A DNA stretch of 64,000 bases from Bacteroidota bacterium. GTDB taxonomy: Bacteria > Bacteroidota > Bacteroidia > CAIKAF01. The position numbers were made by a program, and so were the translations under genes. This document shows positions 1-8,191 of the stretch, piece by piece (within the stretch, counting starts at the first letter, position 1; every line of letters starts with the position of its first letter). The stretch spans positions 1 through 64,000 of the forward strand of contig JAEZEQ010000062.1 of assembly GCA_023432985.1 (NCBI GenBank), given 5' to 3'. Below the pieces are notes generated by a model, which worked only from the letters and a program-made list of their open reading frames with translations, searched no databases and was not told the origin of the DNA.

Positions 1-125
1 CGGGTCGGGCTCTCGGCTATACTCCTCGCTACACTGCGGGGTGCCGCCTCCATCCCTAACGCGGCCGGTTGCTCCGGATGGAAAAATGGGAATAAATAGA
101 TTTACTCAATACGGAAAGAGGGATA
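1..125. other. GC-rich stretch with no gene, left edge
   Basis: The first ~75 bases are clearly richer in G+C than the rest of the window and carry no convincing open frame. The wording of the sequence resembles dispersed extragenic repeats I recall from other Bacteroidota genomes, ending in a 'CCCTAACGC'-like phrase. It could equally be the tail of a locus lying to the left. After ~75 it becomes A+T-rich and runs into the rpsA promoter. Confidence 0.25.
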
Positions 126-162
126 AAGGCAAGACGGATAATAGATTAAATATTGGTCATAA

Positions 163-194
163 TTTGCATAACATATAAACAATTCCTACCTTTG
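163..194 (+). promoter_or_regulatory. rpsA promoter (TTTG-N20-TACCTTTG)
   Basis: TTTG at 163-166 and TACCTTTG at 187-194, 20 bases apart, match the Bacteroidota -33/-7 consensus (TTTG, ~19-20 bases, TAnnTTTG). This is one of the few promoters here with a recognisable -33 element. The predicted start of transcription, about five bases after the box, leaves a leader of ~50 bases before rpsA. Confidence 0.7.
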
Positions 195-251
195 CACCCT
201 TAATTATTTTTATAAACCATAACGAGAGTCCCGGTGGCTCAAAAAAAACAC

Positions 252-2111
252 ATGGCAGAACAAGAAAAAGCCGTAAAAAAGACCTTGGCCGATTATGGCA
301 ATGAAGGCGATGCATCGTTTGATTGGACAGCGTTTGAAGGCTATACATCCGATCAAAAAAACAATTTGGAAGCCTTTTATGACAAGTCCTTAAACAACAT
401 TATTCCGCATCAAATTCTTGCGGGTACTATAGTTGGACTTACGCCCAAAGACGTTTTGATTAATATCGGTTACAAAAGTGAAGGCGTAGTTGCGCGCACA
501 GAGTTCCGTTATAATCCGGATATCAAATTGGGTGATGAAGTAGAAGTATATGTAGACGAATTAGAGGATGGCGATGGTCAACTTCTTTTGTCGCATAAAA
601 AAGCTCGTGCCGTACAAGCATGGGATCGCGTAAATGAAGCATTTGCAAACGATGAGCTTATTACCGGTTTTGTAAAATGCCGTACTAAAGGTGGATTAAT
701 CGTAGATGTATTCGGTTTGGAAGCCTTCCTTCCCGGATCTCAAATCGACGTGAAACCCATTCGCGATTACGATATTTATGTGGGTAAAAACATGGAATTC
801 AAAGTGGTTAAAATTAACCAGGAATTCAAAAACGTGGTTGTATCACATAAAATCCTTCTTGAAGAAGAATTGGAACAACAGAAAAAAGACATCATCTCTA
901 AATTGGAGAAAGGTCAAATCCTCGAAGGTATCGTTAAAAACATCACCTCTTACGGTGTATTTATCGACCTTGGCGGCGTAGATGGTCTAATCCACATCAC
1001 AGATCTATCTTGGGGACGTATCAACCACCCGGAAGAAATCGTTCAATTGGATTCTAAAATCAACGTGGTGGTATTGGATTACGATGATGAGAAAAAACGC
1101 ATTGCATTAGGATTAAAACAATTGACTCCACATCCGTGGGAACAATTGGATGCCAATTTGAATGCAGGCGATAAAGTAACGGGTAAAGTAGTGGTATTGG
1201 CCGATTACGGTGCATTTGTAGAAATTGCTCCGGGTGTAGAAGGTCTTATCCATGTAAGCGAAATGAGCTATTCTTCGCATTTGCGTAGTGCCGGCGATTT
1301 CGTGAAAGTGGGCGACGAAGTTACTGCTGTTATTCTTACACTCGACAGAGATGAGCGTAAAATGTCATTGGGTCTGAAACAATTGAAAGATGATCCATGG
1401 ACTAATATCGAAGAAAAATATCCGGTTAACAGTAAACAAACTGCCGTTGTGAAGAACTTCACCAATTACGGTATCTTTGTTGAATTGGAAGAAGGCGTGG
1501 ACGGATTAATCCACATCAGCGACCTAAGCTGGACTAAGAAAATCAAACATCCGGGAGAAATTACCAATATCAACGACAATATCGATGTTATTGTTCTCGA
1601 AATCGACAAAGAAAACCGCAAGCTTTCTTTAGGACACAAACAATTGGAATCTGATCCATGGGATGAGTTTGGAAATACATTCGAAGTAGGTAGCGTACAA
1701 GAAGGTACAGTAATCGAAAAAACCGATAAAGGTTTAGTGGTTTCTCTTCCATACGGTATCGAAGGATTTGCACCAAACAAACATATCAAGAAAGAAGATG
1801 GCTCACAGGTTGCTCTGGAAGAAAAAGCCGAATTTAAAGTAATCGAATTCAATAAAGACGAGAAAAAACTTATTGTTTCGCATACTAAAGTTTGGGAAGC
1901 TGATTCGAAAGAGGATATCGAAAAAGCCGAAAAGAAAGAAGCCAAAGAAAGTAAATCTTCTGCAAAAGCAAGCAGCAGCAGCGCCGATAAATCTAAAAAA
2001 GGTATGGAGAAAACTACCTTGGGCGATTTAAGCGTTCTTGCCGACCTTAAAGAAGAAATGGAAAAAGGCGGAAAAGCGAAAAAGAAAAAATCAGCAGATG
2101 ACGCTGAATAA
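252..2111 (+). CDS. rpsA: 30S ribosomal protein S1
   Basis: S1 binds mRNA on the small ribosomal subunit and helps load leaders, which matters in a phylum that rarely uses Shine-Dalgarno pairing. The 619-aa product has six S1 RNA-binding domains, at about residues 55-115, 135-200, 221-290, 306-376, 393-464 and 480-546. Domains 3-5 carry the typical 'GVDGLIHISDLSW'-like core. A Lys/Ser-rich tail occupies 550-619. I start at ATG 252 (MAEQEKAV). An in-frame GTG at 234 would add six residues and cannot be excluded. The gene has its own promoter and a strong terminator, so it is probably monocistronic. The identification is secure. Confidence 0.95.
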   Translation: MAEQEKAVKKTLADYGNEGDASFDWTAFEGYTSDQKNNLEAFYDKSLNNIIPHQILAGTIVGLTPKDVLINIGYKSEGVVARTEFRYNPDIKLGDEVEVYVDELEDGDGQLLLSHKKARAVQAWDRVNEAFANDELITGFVKCRTKGGLIVDVFGLEAFLPGSQIDVKPIRDYDIYVGKNMEFKVVKINQEFKNVVVSHKILLEEELEQQKKDIISKLEKGQILEGIVKNITSYGVFIDLGGVDGLIHITDLSWGRINHPEEIVQLDSKINVVVLDYDDEKKRIALGLKQLTPHPWEQLDANLNAGDKVTGKVVVLADYGAFVEIAPGVEGLIHVSEMSYSSHLRSAGDFVKVGDEVTAVILTLDRDERKMSLGLKQLKDDPWTNIEEKYPVNSKQTAVVKNFTNYGIFVELEEGVDGLIHISDLSWTKKIKHPGEITNINDNIDVIVLEIDKENRKLSLGHKQLESDPWDEFGNTFEVGSVQEGTVIEKTDKGLVVSLPYGIEGFAPNKHIKKEDGSQVALEEKAEFKVIEFNKDEKKLIVSHTKVWEADSKEDIEKAEKKEAKESKSSAKASSSSADKSKKGMEKTTLGDLSVLADLKEEMEKGGKAKKKKSADDAE

Positions 2112-2130
2112 TTTCTCATATTCAAAAAAA

Positions 2131-2159
2131 AGTCCCGATTTTATCGGGACTTTTTTTTT
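2131..2159 (+). terminator. Rho-independent terminator of rpsA
   Basis: AGTCCCGAT, a short T loop, then ATCGGGACT followed by a run of T. The nine-base-pair stem is perfect and sits 20 bases after the rpsA stop. Confidence 0.9.
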
Positions 2160-2207
2160 GCCCTTTCTCGATTAACGACATTCTTGTCTTAATTGGCCCA
2201 AATTTCT

Positions 2208-2215
2208 TACCTTTG
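2208..2215 (+). promoter_or_regulatory. -7 box of the truncated haemoglobin gene
   Basis: TACCTTTG matches TAnnTTTG exactly and lies 34 bases before the ATG at 2250. Only a weak TTG is present about 21 bases upstream. Confidence 0.55.
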
Positions 2216-2249
2216 TTAGCCCTTATACATTATTACATATAATCAGATT

Positions 2250-2636
2250 ATGCAAGACATTCAAAACAGAAAAGATATCATTTTGCTTGTGGATACATTT
2301 TATGGGCATGTGAGAAAAGATACATTCATAGGTCCCATTTTCAACGAAAGAATCGGAGATCGCTGGCCCGAACATTTGGAAAAGATGTATAATTTTTGGG
2401 AAAATATTCTCTTCGGAAATAATGCCTATCAAGGTCGCCCTTTTCCACCCCACGCCACTATGCCCATCGATAAAGAACATTTCGAAGCCTGGCTCGGCCT
2501 CTTTCATGGAACCGTAGATTCCCTTTTCAAAGGCCCCATAGCAGAAGAAGCCAAAAGCAGAGCACATACCATAGCTTCGGTTTTTCATCATAAAATAACC
2601 CAGATACGGGAATCGGAATATAAAAACCTGCTGTGA
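2250..2636 (+). CDS. Group III truncated haemoglobin
   Basis: A 128-aa haem protein of the truncated (2-over-2) globin family, group III. Members bind O2 or NO; proposed roles are NO or redox handling, and the physiological ligand is not evident from sequence. The group signature is plain: 'DTFYGHVRKD', 'GPIFNERIGD.WPEHLEKM..FW', then 'GRPFPPHATMPI' and 'HFEAWLGLF', with the proximal His in the 'HFEAW' helix. The length is normal. It has its own -7 box between the rpsA terminator and pyrR. No partner gene is adjacent. Confidence 0.88.
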   Translation: MQDIQNRKDIILLVDTFYGHVRKDTFIGPIFNERIGDRWPEHLEKMYNFWENILFGNNAYQGRPFPPHATMPIDKEHFEAWLGLFHGTVDSLFKGPIAEEAKSRAHTIASVFHHKITQIRESEYKNLL

Positions 2637-2691
2637 ATCAGCCTCTAAAAAAAGAAAAAAAGAAAAAACAGAGCGATACATCGATTTTTCT

Positions 2692-2699
2692 TACCTTCG
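2692..2699 (+). promoter_or_regulatory. -7 box of pyrR-pyrB (variant)
   Basis: TACCTTCG is one base from TAnnTTTG and lies 22 bases before the pyrR ATG. The space between box and gene is too short for a PyrR-type attenuator leader. Confidence 0.4.
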
Positions 2700-2721
2700 G
2701 GGCGTCGAAAAATATTCCCTT

Positions 2722-3273
2722 ATGCTACAAGAGGCAAAGATACTTTTAGAAGGAAAAGGACTTGAATTGGTGCTGCACAGGTTATGTCTGGAACTGCTCG
2801 AAAATTCGGGCGACTTCAGTAATACCGTTATCATAGGCCTGCAACCAAGAGGTTCTTTATTAAGTGCCGATTTGCATAGACGACTCGAAAAAATTACCGG
2901 AAAAAAAATAGCACACGGATTATTGGATATTACCTTCTTTCGCGATGATTTTAGAAGAGGGGATGATATTTTGCAAGCCAATTCGACCCAAATAGATTTT
3001 TTAATCGAAAAAAGACATGTGATTTTAGTCGACGATGTGCTCTATACCGGGCGCAGTGTACGGGCCGGATTAGATGCCTTACTGGCATTCGGGAGACCGG
3101 AAAAAGTGGAATTACTTTGTTTAATCGACAGAAAAAACACCCGACATATTCCCATTGAAGCCAATTATATTGGCAAAATAGTTGATACACATGCCGGACA
3201 AAAGGTATTACTCTCCTGGAACGAATCACAAAGCGAATTAGAAAAAGTAACCTTATTCACTAAGAACACATGA
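2722..3273 (+). CDS. pyrR: PyrR-type uracil phosphoribosyltransferase / regulator
   Basis: A 183-aa type I phosphoribosyltransferase of the PyrR family. The PRPP loop is at residues 100-116 (ILVDDVLYTGRSVRAGL, with the Asp pair 104-105), and 'IIGLQPRGSLLSADL' precedes it. PyrR proteins convert uracil and PRPP to UMP; in Firmicutes they also bind pyr mRNA. Here it opens a two-gene unit with pyrB: its TGA overlaps the pyrB ATG by four bases (ATGA), which implies translational coupling. I see no attenuator structure upstream, so an RNA-binding role in this organism is inference only. Confidence 0.88.
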   Translation: MLQEAKILLEGKGLELVLHRLCLELLENSGDFSNTVIIGLQPRGSLLSADLHRRLEKITGKKIAHGLLDITFFRDDFRRGDDILQANSTQIDFLIEKRHVILVDDVLYTGRSVRAGLDALLAFGRPEKVELLCLIDRKNTRHIPIEANYIGKIVDTHAGQKVLLSWNESQSELEKVTLFTKNT

Positions 3274-4220
3274 GTCGATTAAGCACGGAACATTTATTGG
3301 GCATTAAGTATATCACCGAACAGGATATCCATATTCTGCTTGATACCGCAGCTCAATTCAAAGAAGTCATCAACAGGCCCATTAAAAAAGTCCCCTCTCT
3401 GCGTGATGTGACCGTTGCCAATATATTTTTCGAAAACAGTACGCGCACCCGCTTATCGTTCGAACTGGCCGAAAAGCGTTTATCTGCCGACGTGGTTAAT
3501 TTCAGCGCCTCCGGCTCATCTGTAGCCAAGGGCGAAACACTCACCGATACGGTAAATAATATTTTGGCTATGAAGGTGGATATGGTGGTCATGCGCCATG
3601 CCAATCCCGGAGCCTGCGTTTTCTTATCTAACGAACTGAAAAAATATAACAAAAGTGCGCATGCACGCATTATAAATGCCGGCGACGGCACCCACGAACA
3701 CCCTACCCAAGCCCTTTTGGATGCCTTTTCTATTCAGAATCACTTTGGCAAAATAGAGGGACTGAAAATTGCGATTATAGGGGATATCATGCATTCCCGG
3801 GTTGCCTTGTCGAATATTTATTGCCTGAAAAAATTAGGCGCCGAAGTTACCCTCTGCGGACCGCCAACGCTTATGCCCAAATATATAGACAGCTTGGGCG
3901 TGCGTATAGAACACGATTTACAAAAAGCCCTGCAATGGTGCGATGTAGCCAATGTATTGCGTATACAACTCGAAAGACAGGATATTAAATATTTCCCTTC
4001 TCTACGAGAATATGCTATGACATACGGAATCAATAAACATGTATTGCAAAAACTCGATAAAGAAATCCTAATTATGCATCCCGGTCCCATTAACCGAGGC
4101 GTAGAACTCGATGGAGATATTGCAGACAGCAAACACAGTATTATATTGGAACAAGTAGAAAACGGTGTAGCCGTGCGTATGGCCGTTTTATATGCTTTAG
4201 CTGCACAACACGAATCTTAA
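3270..4220 (+). CDS. pyrB: Aspartate carbamoyltransferase, catalytic subunit
   Basis: Catalyses carbamoyl phosphate + aspartate to N-carbamoyl-aspartate, the committed step of pyrimidine synthesis. The 316-aa protein has the carbamoyl-phosphate loop STRTR at residues 57-61 (FFENSTRTRLSFE), 'HEHPTQALLDAF', 'IIGDIMHSRVALSN' and the C-terminal 'MHPGPINRGVELD'. These are the hallmarks of ATCase as distinct from ornithine carbamoyltransferase. No pyrI regulatory subunit is nearby. It overlaps pyrR by four bases. Confidence 0.95.
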   Translation: MSRLSTEHLLGIKYITEQDIHILLDTAAQFKEVINRPIKKVPSLRDVTVANIFFENSTRTRLSFELAEKRLSADVVNFSASGSSVAKGETLTDTVNNILAMKVDMVVMRHANPGACVFLSNELKKYNKSAHARIINAGDGTHEHPTQALLDAFSIQNHFGKIEGLKIAIIGDIMHSRVALSNIYCLKKLGAEVTLCGPPTLMPKYIDSLGVRIEHDLQKALQWCDVANVLRIQLERQDIKYFPSLREYAMTYGINKHVLQKLDKEILIMHPGPINRGVELDGDIADSKHSIILEQVENGVAVRMAVLYALAAQHES

Positions 4221-4258
4221 TTTTTATTTTTTTCCCCATTTACAATTTTTCCATTATC

Positions 4259-4621
4259 ATGAAAATGACCGTTAAAAAAGAAGAGAAATACACACTTATT
4301 CAACCCGAAATTGAAAAACTGGATAGCACGGTTGCTGCTATTTTGAAATCAGAAATCGTACTCGTAACCGGAAACGGTGAGAAAAATCTGATTATAGATT
4401 TGCATGATGTAAAATATATCGATTCGAGCGGACTAAGCGCCTTACTCGTGGCAAACAGATCTTGTAAAGGCTTAAACGGAACTTTCGTATTAACCGGGTT
4501 AAACGATAATGTACGTAAACTCATAAGTATCTCACAACTCGACACTATTCTTACGATTACACCTACACTCAGCGAAGCGCACGATTTTATCATTATGGAC
4601 GATTTACAAAAATCTTTGTAA
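4259..4621 (+). CDS. Single-domain STAS protein (anti-sigma-factor antagonist-like)
   Basis: A 120-aa protein consisting of one STAS domain. The strand-loop signature 'VKYIDSSGLSALL' puts a phosphorylatable Ser at position 57 in the DSSG motif used by SpoIIAA-type antagonists. Such proteins switch partners with GHKL Ser/Thr kinases; none is encoded in the window. It begins 38 bases after pyrB with no box of its own that I can see, so it is probably co-transcribed with pyrR-pyrB. I recall STAS genes next to ribonuclease Z in Bacteroidota, and rnz lies just beyond the next gene. A second STAS protein (57132-57491) differs at the phosphosite. Confidence 0.82.
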   Translation: MKMTVKKEEKYTLIQPEIEKLDSTVAAILKSEIVLVTGNGEKNLIIDLHDVKYIDSSGLSALLVANRSCKGLNGTFVLTGLNDNVRKLISISQLDTILTITPTLSEAHDFIIMDDLQKSL

Positions 4622-4689
4622 GAGATAGGATATTTAAAAAATAATTGCATAAATTGCTCTCCTAATTCATTTACTTAACAATTTACAAT

Positions 4690-5529
4690 ATGAAAAAACT
4701 AATACTTTCCGTTGCTGTATTCGCAGCAACAGCTATGATTACTAATGCACAAATTACAGCTTGTACACCTGATCCGGCTTACGTTCCAACAAGTGCTACA
4801 GGTGCAGGAATTCAAGAATTGGAATGTGCAAGAACCAATGTTCTTTATAATACTTCTACAACGGTAGTTATCCCTACCAATGTAACCATGCCTATCGGAG
4901 GAAATCCTATGTCGGTTCGTATTTGTGAGGTTAGAGTTACCGATATTCAAAACTGGCCTGCACATACCCAAACACCAAACTGGGCAATTTTCAACCAAGG
5001 AACTCAATACGCAGCAGGCCAGTGGATTACCATTACAGACCCTAGTGAAACCAGAGCTTGTGTTAGTGTAGAAGGTGTTTTTACCGCTCCTACTAATCCC
5101 GGTGATTCTGTAGTAGCAATCGGAGATGCACGTGTATCCCTAATCCCAGGAAGCTGTGCCTCAACTATGGATATTCCATTTTCAGCTATTGATGCGGCAA
5201 ATGGCGGACTTCCAATCGGATTCGTAGTTGCAGACAACTGTACCTATGGTGTAGATGATGAATTGAGCTATAACTCTTTTGATGTAGCACAAAATTATCC
5301 TAACCCGGTTCTAGGTGGTACACAAATTAGCTTTACTGTTCCTACTGCAGATAATGTTAGCTTCCGTGTAACCAATTTATTGGGTGCGGTTGTTTCTGAA
5401 CAAAATATCGCTGCTCAACAAGGTAAAAACAGCATTCAAATTCAAGCCGGAACCTATGCTACCGGAATGTATATGTATAGCATTACCTATAATGGAACTA
5501 CCATTACAAAACGTATGGTTATAAAATAA
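4690..5529 (+). CDS. T9SS type A sorting-domain protein, 279 aa
   Basis: A secreted protein of unknown function. Residues 1-20 form a signal peptide (KKLILSVAVFAATAMITNAQ). The middle, ~25-190, is a beta-rich region with paired cysteines and no family I recognise. Residues ~200-279 are a type A T9SS C-terminal domain: 'FDVAQNYPNPVLGGTQISFTV', ..., 'GMYMYSITYNGTTITKRMVIK'. That domain directs export through the outer membrane and is normally cleaved. It lies between the STAS gene and rnz and ends in a strong terminator. Confidence 0.82.
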   Translation: MKKLILSVAVFAATAMITNAQITACTPDPAYVPTSATGAGIQELECARTNVLYNTSTTVVIPTNVTMPIGGNPMSVRICEVRVTDIQNWPAHTQTPNWAIFNQGTQYAAGQWITITDPSETRACVSVEGVFTAPTNPGDSVVAIGDARVSLIPGSCASTMDIPFSAIDAANGGLPIGFVVADNCTYGVDDELSYNSFDVAQNYPNPVLGGTQISFTVPTADNVSFRVTNLLGAVVSEQNIAAQQGKNSIQIQAGTYATGMYMYSITYNGTTITKRMVIK

Positions 5530-5550
5530 TTCTATAAAAAACTTACCTAA

Positions 5551-5580
5551 AACCCCGATACACATCGGGGTTTTTTATTT
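5551..5580 (+). terminator. Rho-independent terminator after the 279-aa T9SS gene
   Basis: AACCCCGAT-ACAC-ATCGGGGTT followed by T6. The T tract also contains the -7 box of rnz, so the terminator and the next promoter overlap. Confidence 0.88.
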
Positions 5581-5583
5581 TTG
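5576..5583 (+). promoter_or_regulatory. -7 box of rnz, four bases before the start codon
   Basis: TATTTTTG is an exact TAnnTTTG match. With transcription starting about five bases after the box, the first transcribed base would coincide with the GTG at 5588, giving a leaderless message. The overlap with the T tract of the preceding terminator weakens the call. Confidence 0.45.
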
Positions 5584-5587
5584 TAAA

Positions 5588-6499
5588 GTGGACTATCATA
5601 TAAAAATATTAGGCAGCGGAAGTGCACTTCCAACCGCAAACCGCAATTTGTCGGCACAGGTTCTTACGTTCAGAGATAAAAATTATCTGATCGATTGCGG
5701 AGAAGGAACACAGACCCAAATGCGTAAATATAAAATCCCCTTTCAGCGTATTGCACATATTTTTATTTCCCATTTGCATGCCGATCATTTCTTGGGTTTA
5801 CCCGGACTTTTATCCTCTATGTCTTTGCTTGGAAGAGAAAATGAACTGCACCTATTCGGCCCTAAAGGTCTTAAAGAATTTCTGGATGTCAGTTTTCGCA
5901 TTTCGGATACGTATCTCGGATTTCCTCTTCATTTTCACGAAACCAAAGCCGATGAAAAAAGGCGGATTTACGAAGATGCACATATAGAAGTGTACTCATT
6001 TCCTTTGTTTCACCGCATTGCTTGTACCGGATTTTATTTTACCGAAAAAGTAAAACCACTTAAATTCGACAAAAAATTGCTCGAAAAATATTTTCTTAGT
6101 CCGCAACAAATTCACGAAATAAAAAATGGGGCCGATTTCATGGCACCCGATGGACGCTTTTATCCAAACCACGAAATTACCAGTCTCCCACCCAAACCCA
6201 AATCCTACGCATATTGCTGCGATACCGCTCCTTTTGCAGATTTAATTTCTCATATCAAAGGTGTAGATACGCTTTTTCACGAGGCAACTTTTGCATCAAA
6301 TCTAAGCAATAGAGCCGCTGAAACACGCCATAGCACCGCCGCACAAGCCGCTACTCATGCCAAGGAGGCCGGAGCAAAAAAGCTTATTCTCAGCCATTTC
6401 TCTTCACGTTATACGCAATGCGACGAATTATTACAAGAAGCACAAGCCATTTTTCCGAATAGCTTTGCTGCCTCTGATGGCGAACAATATGACATTTAA
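5588..6499 (+). CDS. rnz: Ribonuclease Z (tRNA 3' endonuclease)
   Basis: Removes 3' trailers from precursor tRNAs; a zinc metallo-beta-lactamase-fold nuclease. The 303-aa protein has the metal motif at residues 62-67 (SHLHADHFLGLPGLL), 'GSGSALPT' near the N-terminus, 'CDTAPF' and 'LSHFSSRY'. It is a full-length short-form RNase Z. I use the GTG at 5588 because the first beta strand (KILGSGSALPT) begins only five residues later and no upstream start exists before the terminator. The tRNA-Val in this window lacks an encoded CCA, so its transcript would need this type of processing. Confidence 0.92.
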   Translation: MDYHIKILGSGSALPTANRNLSAQVLTFRDKNYLIDCGEGTQTQMRKYKIPFQRIAHIFISHLHADHFLGLPGLLSSMSLLGRENELHLFGPKGLKEFLDVSFRISDTYLGFPLHFHETKADEKRRIYEDAHIEVYSFPLFHRIACTGFYFTEKVKPLKFDKKLLEKYFLSPQQIHEIKNGADFMAPDGRFYPNHEITSLPPKPKSYAYCCDTAPFADLISHIKGVDTLFHEATFASNLSNRAAETRHSTAAQAATHAKEAGAKKLILSHFSSRYTQCDELLQEAQAIFPNSFAASDGEQYDI

Positions 6500-6512
6500 G
6501 CTATATTTTCCC

Positions 6513-6520
6513 TATCTTTA
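6513..6520 (+). promoter_or_regulatory. Probable -7 box of the ferritin gene (variant)
   Basis: TATCTTTA differs from TAnnTTTG only in the last base and lies 20 bases before the ferritin ATG. Confidence 0.35.
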
Positions 6521-6540
6521 TATTCTAAAAAAAATAGATT

Positions 6541-7077
6541 ATGTTGAACGAAAAAGTTGAAAAAATCCTTAATAATCAAGTTGCCAAAGAAGCAAATTCA
6601 TCCTCTCTATATTTATCCATGGCTTCCTGGCTCGATATGAAGGGACTTGAAGGTTGTGCTACATTTATGTATGCCCAGGCCGATGAAGAAAGAACCCATA
6701 TGCTGAAACTGATAAAATACATCAACGATAGCGGAGGGCATGCTTTGGTTTCGGCCATAGATGAACCAAAAAGAAATTTCAGTAATGTGACCGAAGTTTT
6801 TAATTTGGTATTGGAAAGTGAGAAACATATTTCGGAATCTATACACGAAATTATAGAAACCTGTACGCAACTTAAGGATTTCACTACCCTTCATTTCTTG
6901 CAATGGTATGTAACCGAGCAACATGAAGAAGAAAAATTAGCCCGCACCATACTCGATAAAATTGAAATAATCGGACTGGAAGGGCAAGGTCTTTATTTAT
7001 TCGATAAAGAAATGAGCAGTCTTCAAGTTGCCACTGAAATGAAAGCACAGGAAGCATCGCCGGGAGGAGCTGCTTAA
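6541..7077 (+). CDS. ftnA: Non-haem ferritin
   Basis: A 178-aa iron-storage ferritin. The family assembles into 24-subunit cages that oxidise Fe(II) and store ferric mineral. All ferroxidase ligands of E. coli FtnA can be found at the same numbers: Glu17, Glu50, His53, Glu94, Gln127 and Glu130. There is no haem-ligand Met of the bacterioferritin type in the expected context, so I call it ferritin. It is followed one base later by lpxB, so the two are probably co-transcribed although functionally unrelated. Confidence 0.93.
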   Translation: MLNEKVEKILNNQVAKEANSSSLYLSMASWLDMKGLEGCATFMYAQADEERTHMLKLIKYINDSGGHALVSAIDEPKRNFSNVTEVFNLVLESEKHISESIHEIIETCTQLKDFTTLHFLQWYVTEQHEEEKLARTILDKIEIIGLEGQGLYLFDKEMSSLQVATEMKAQEASPGGAA

Positions 7078-7078
7078 T

Positions 7079-8191
7079 ATGAAATATTATATTATTGCCG
7101 GAGAAGCATCCGGAGATTTACATGGCAGTAATGTAATACGCGAAATTTACCGGCAAGACCCCGATGCGCAAATCAGAGCCTGGGGCGGCGATTTGATGCA
7201 GGAAGCAGGTGCCGAAGTGGTAAAACATATTCGCGATTTGGCTTTTATGGGTTTTGTGGAAGTACTGCAAAACCTAAGACAAATTAAACGCAATTTCGAT
7301 TTTTGTAAGTCCGATATTATGCAATTCCAACCCGATGTGCTCCTGTGCATCGATTATCCGGGATTTAACCTGCGCATGTGCAAATGGGCCAAACAAAAAG
7401 GCTATAAAACGGTTTTATATATTGCCCCGCAAGCCTGGGCCTGGAAAGAAAAAAGAGCCTATACCCTACCCCATATCTGCGACGATGTGATTTCCATTTT
7501 ACCTTTCGAAAAAGAATTCTTTAAAAAATTTGGCTTGGAGGTGCATTATGTCGGGCATCCCTTGGCTGATGCCATTTCCCGTTTTCGCGAAAATCCCGAC
7601 CAAATCGACACTCAAAATTCCAAACCCATTGTTTCGCTCCTGCCCGGATCCCGAAAAAATGAAATCAAAAACATGCTTCCCGTCTATTTAAAGGTGATGC
7701 ATGCTTTTCCCCAATACCAATTTGTAGTGGCGGGTGCTCCGGCTATTCCCGAATCATTTTATAGGCAATGCGGACTTCCTCCGGAGGTACCTATTTATTT
7801 TTCGCGTACTTATGCTTGTTTAAACAGTTCGCATGCCGCCATTGTCAGCTCCGGCACTGCTACCCTTGAAACCGCATTATTTCAGGTGCCCCAGATGATT
7901 TGCTATAAAGGAAATCCGATTTCTTATTTTATCGTAAAGCAATGGATCAAAATCCCCTATGTTTCTTTGGTGAATCTGATCTTGAATAAGGCACTCGTGA
8001 AAGAATTTTTACAATACGATTTAACCCCTGAAAATCTGATTCAAGAATTGCAGCAATTATGCGAAAATGAAAGCTACAGATCCGAAATAAAATCCGGATA
8101 TAATGCACTCCATAGACTATGCGGAGAAGGAGGCGCCTCCCAAAAAGCCGCACAAATTATTGTGGCCAGGGCTAAGGCTTTACCTGCTTAA
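7079..8191 (+). CDS. lpxB: Lipid-A-disaccharide synthase
   Basis: GT19 glycosyltransferase joining UDP-2,3-diacylglucosamine and lipid X to make the lipid A disaccharide at the inner membrane. The 370-aa product has the N-terminal 'IAGEASGDLHGSNVI', 'FMGFVEVL', 'IDYPGFNLR', 'YIAPQAWAWKEKR', 'YVGHPLAD' and 'LLPGSRKNEI' signatures in the usual order. Its last 20 bases overlap, on the opposite strand, the 3' end of the lamin-tail T9SS gene. No terminator separates the two convergent genes. Confidence 0.94.
   Translation: MKYYIIAGEASGDLHGSNVIREIYRQDPDAQIRAWGGDLMQEAGAEVVKHIRDLAFMGFVEVLQNLRQIKRNFDFCKSDIMQFQPDVLLCIDYPGFNLRMCKWAKQKGYKTVLYIAPQAWAWKEKRAYTLPHICDDVISILPFEKEFFKKFGLEVHYVGHPLADAISRFRENPDQIDTQNSKPIVSLLPGSRKNEIKNMLPVYLKVMHAFPQYQFVVAGAPAIPESFYRQCGLPPEVPIYFSRTYACLNSSHAAIVSSGTATLETALFQVPQMICYKGNPISYFIVKQWIKIPYVSLVNLILNKALVKEFLQYDLTPENLIQELQQLCENESYRSEIKSGYNALHRLCGEGGASQKAAQIIVARAKALPA

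Noticed and set aside
1466..2125. 219-codon frame antisense to rpsA
   Set aside because: It is a shadow of the S1 coding sequence (Ser/Phe-rich from Lys/Glu codons) and matches no family.
2641..2721. PyrR-dependent attenuator before pyrR
   Set aside because: The gap after the haemoglobin gene is short and A-rich, with no alternative hairpins and a -7 box only 22 bases from the start codon.
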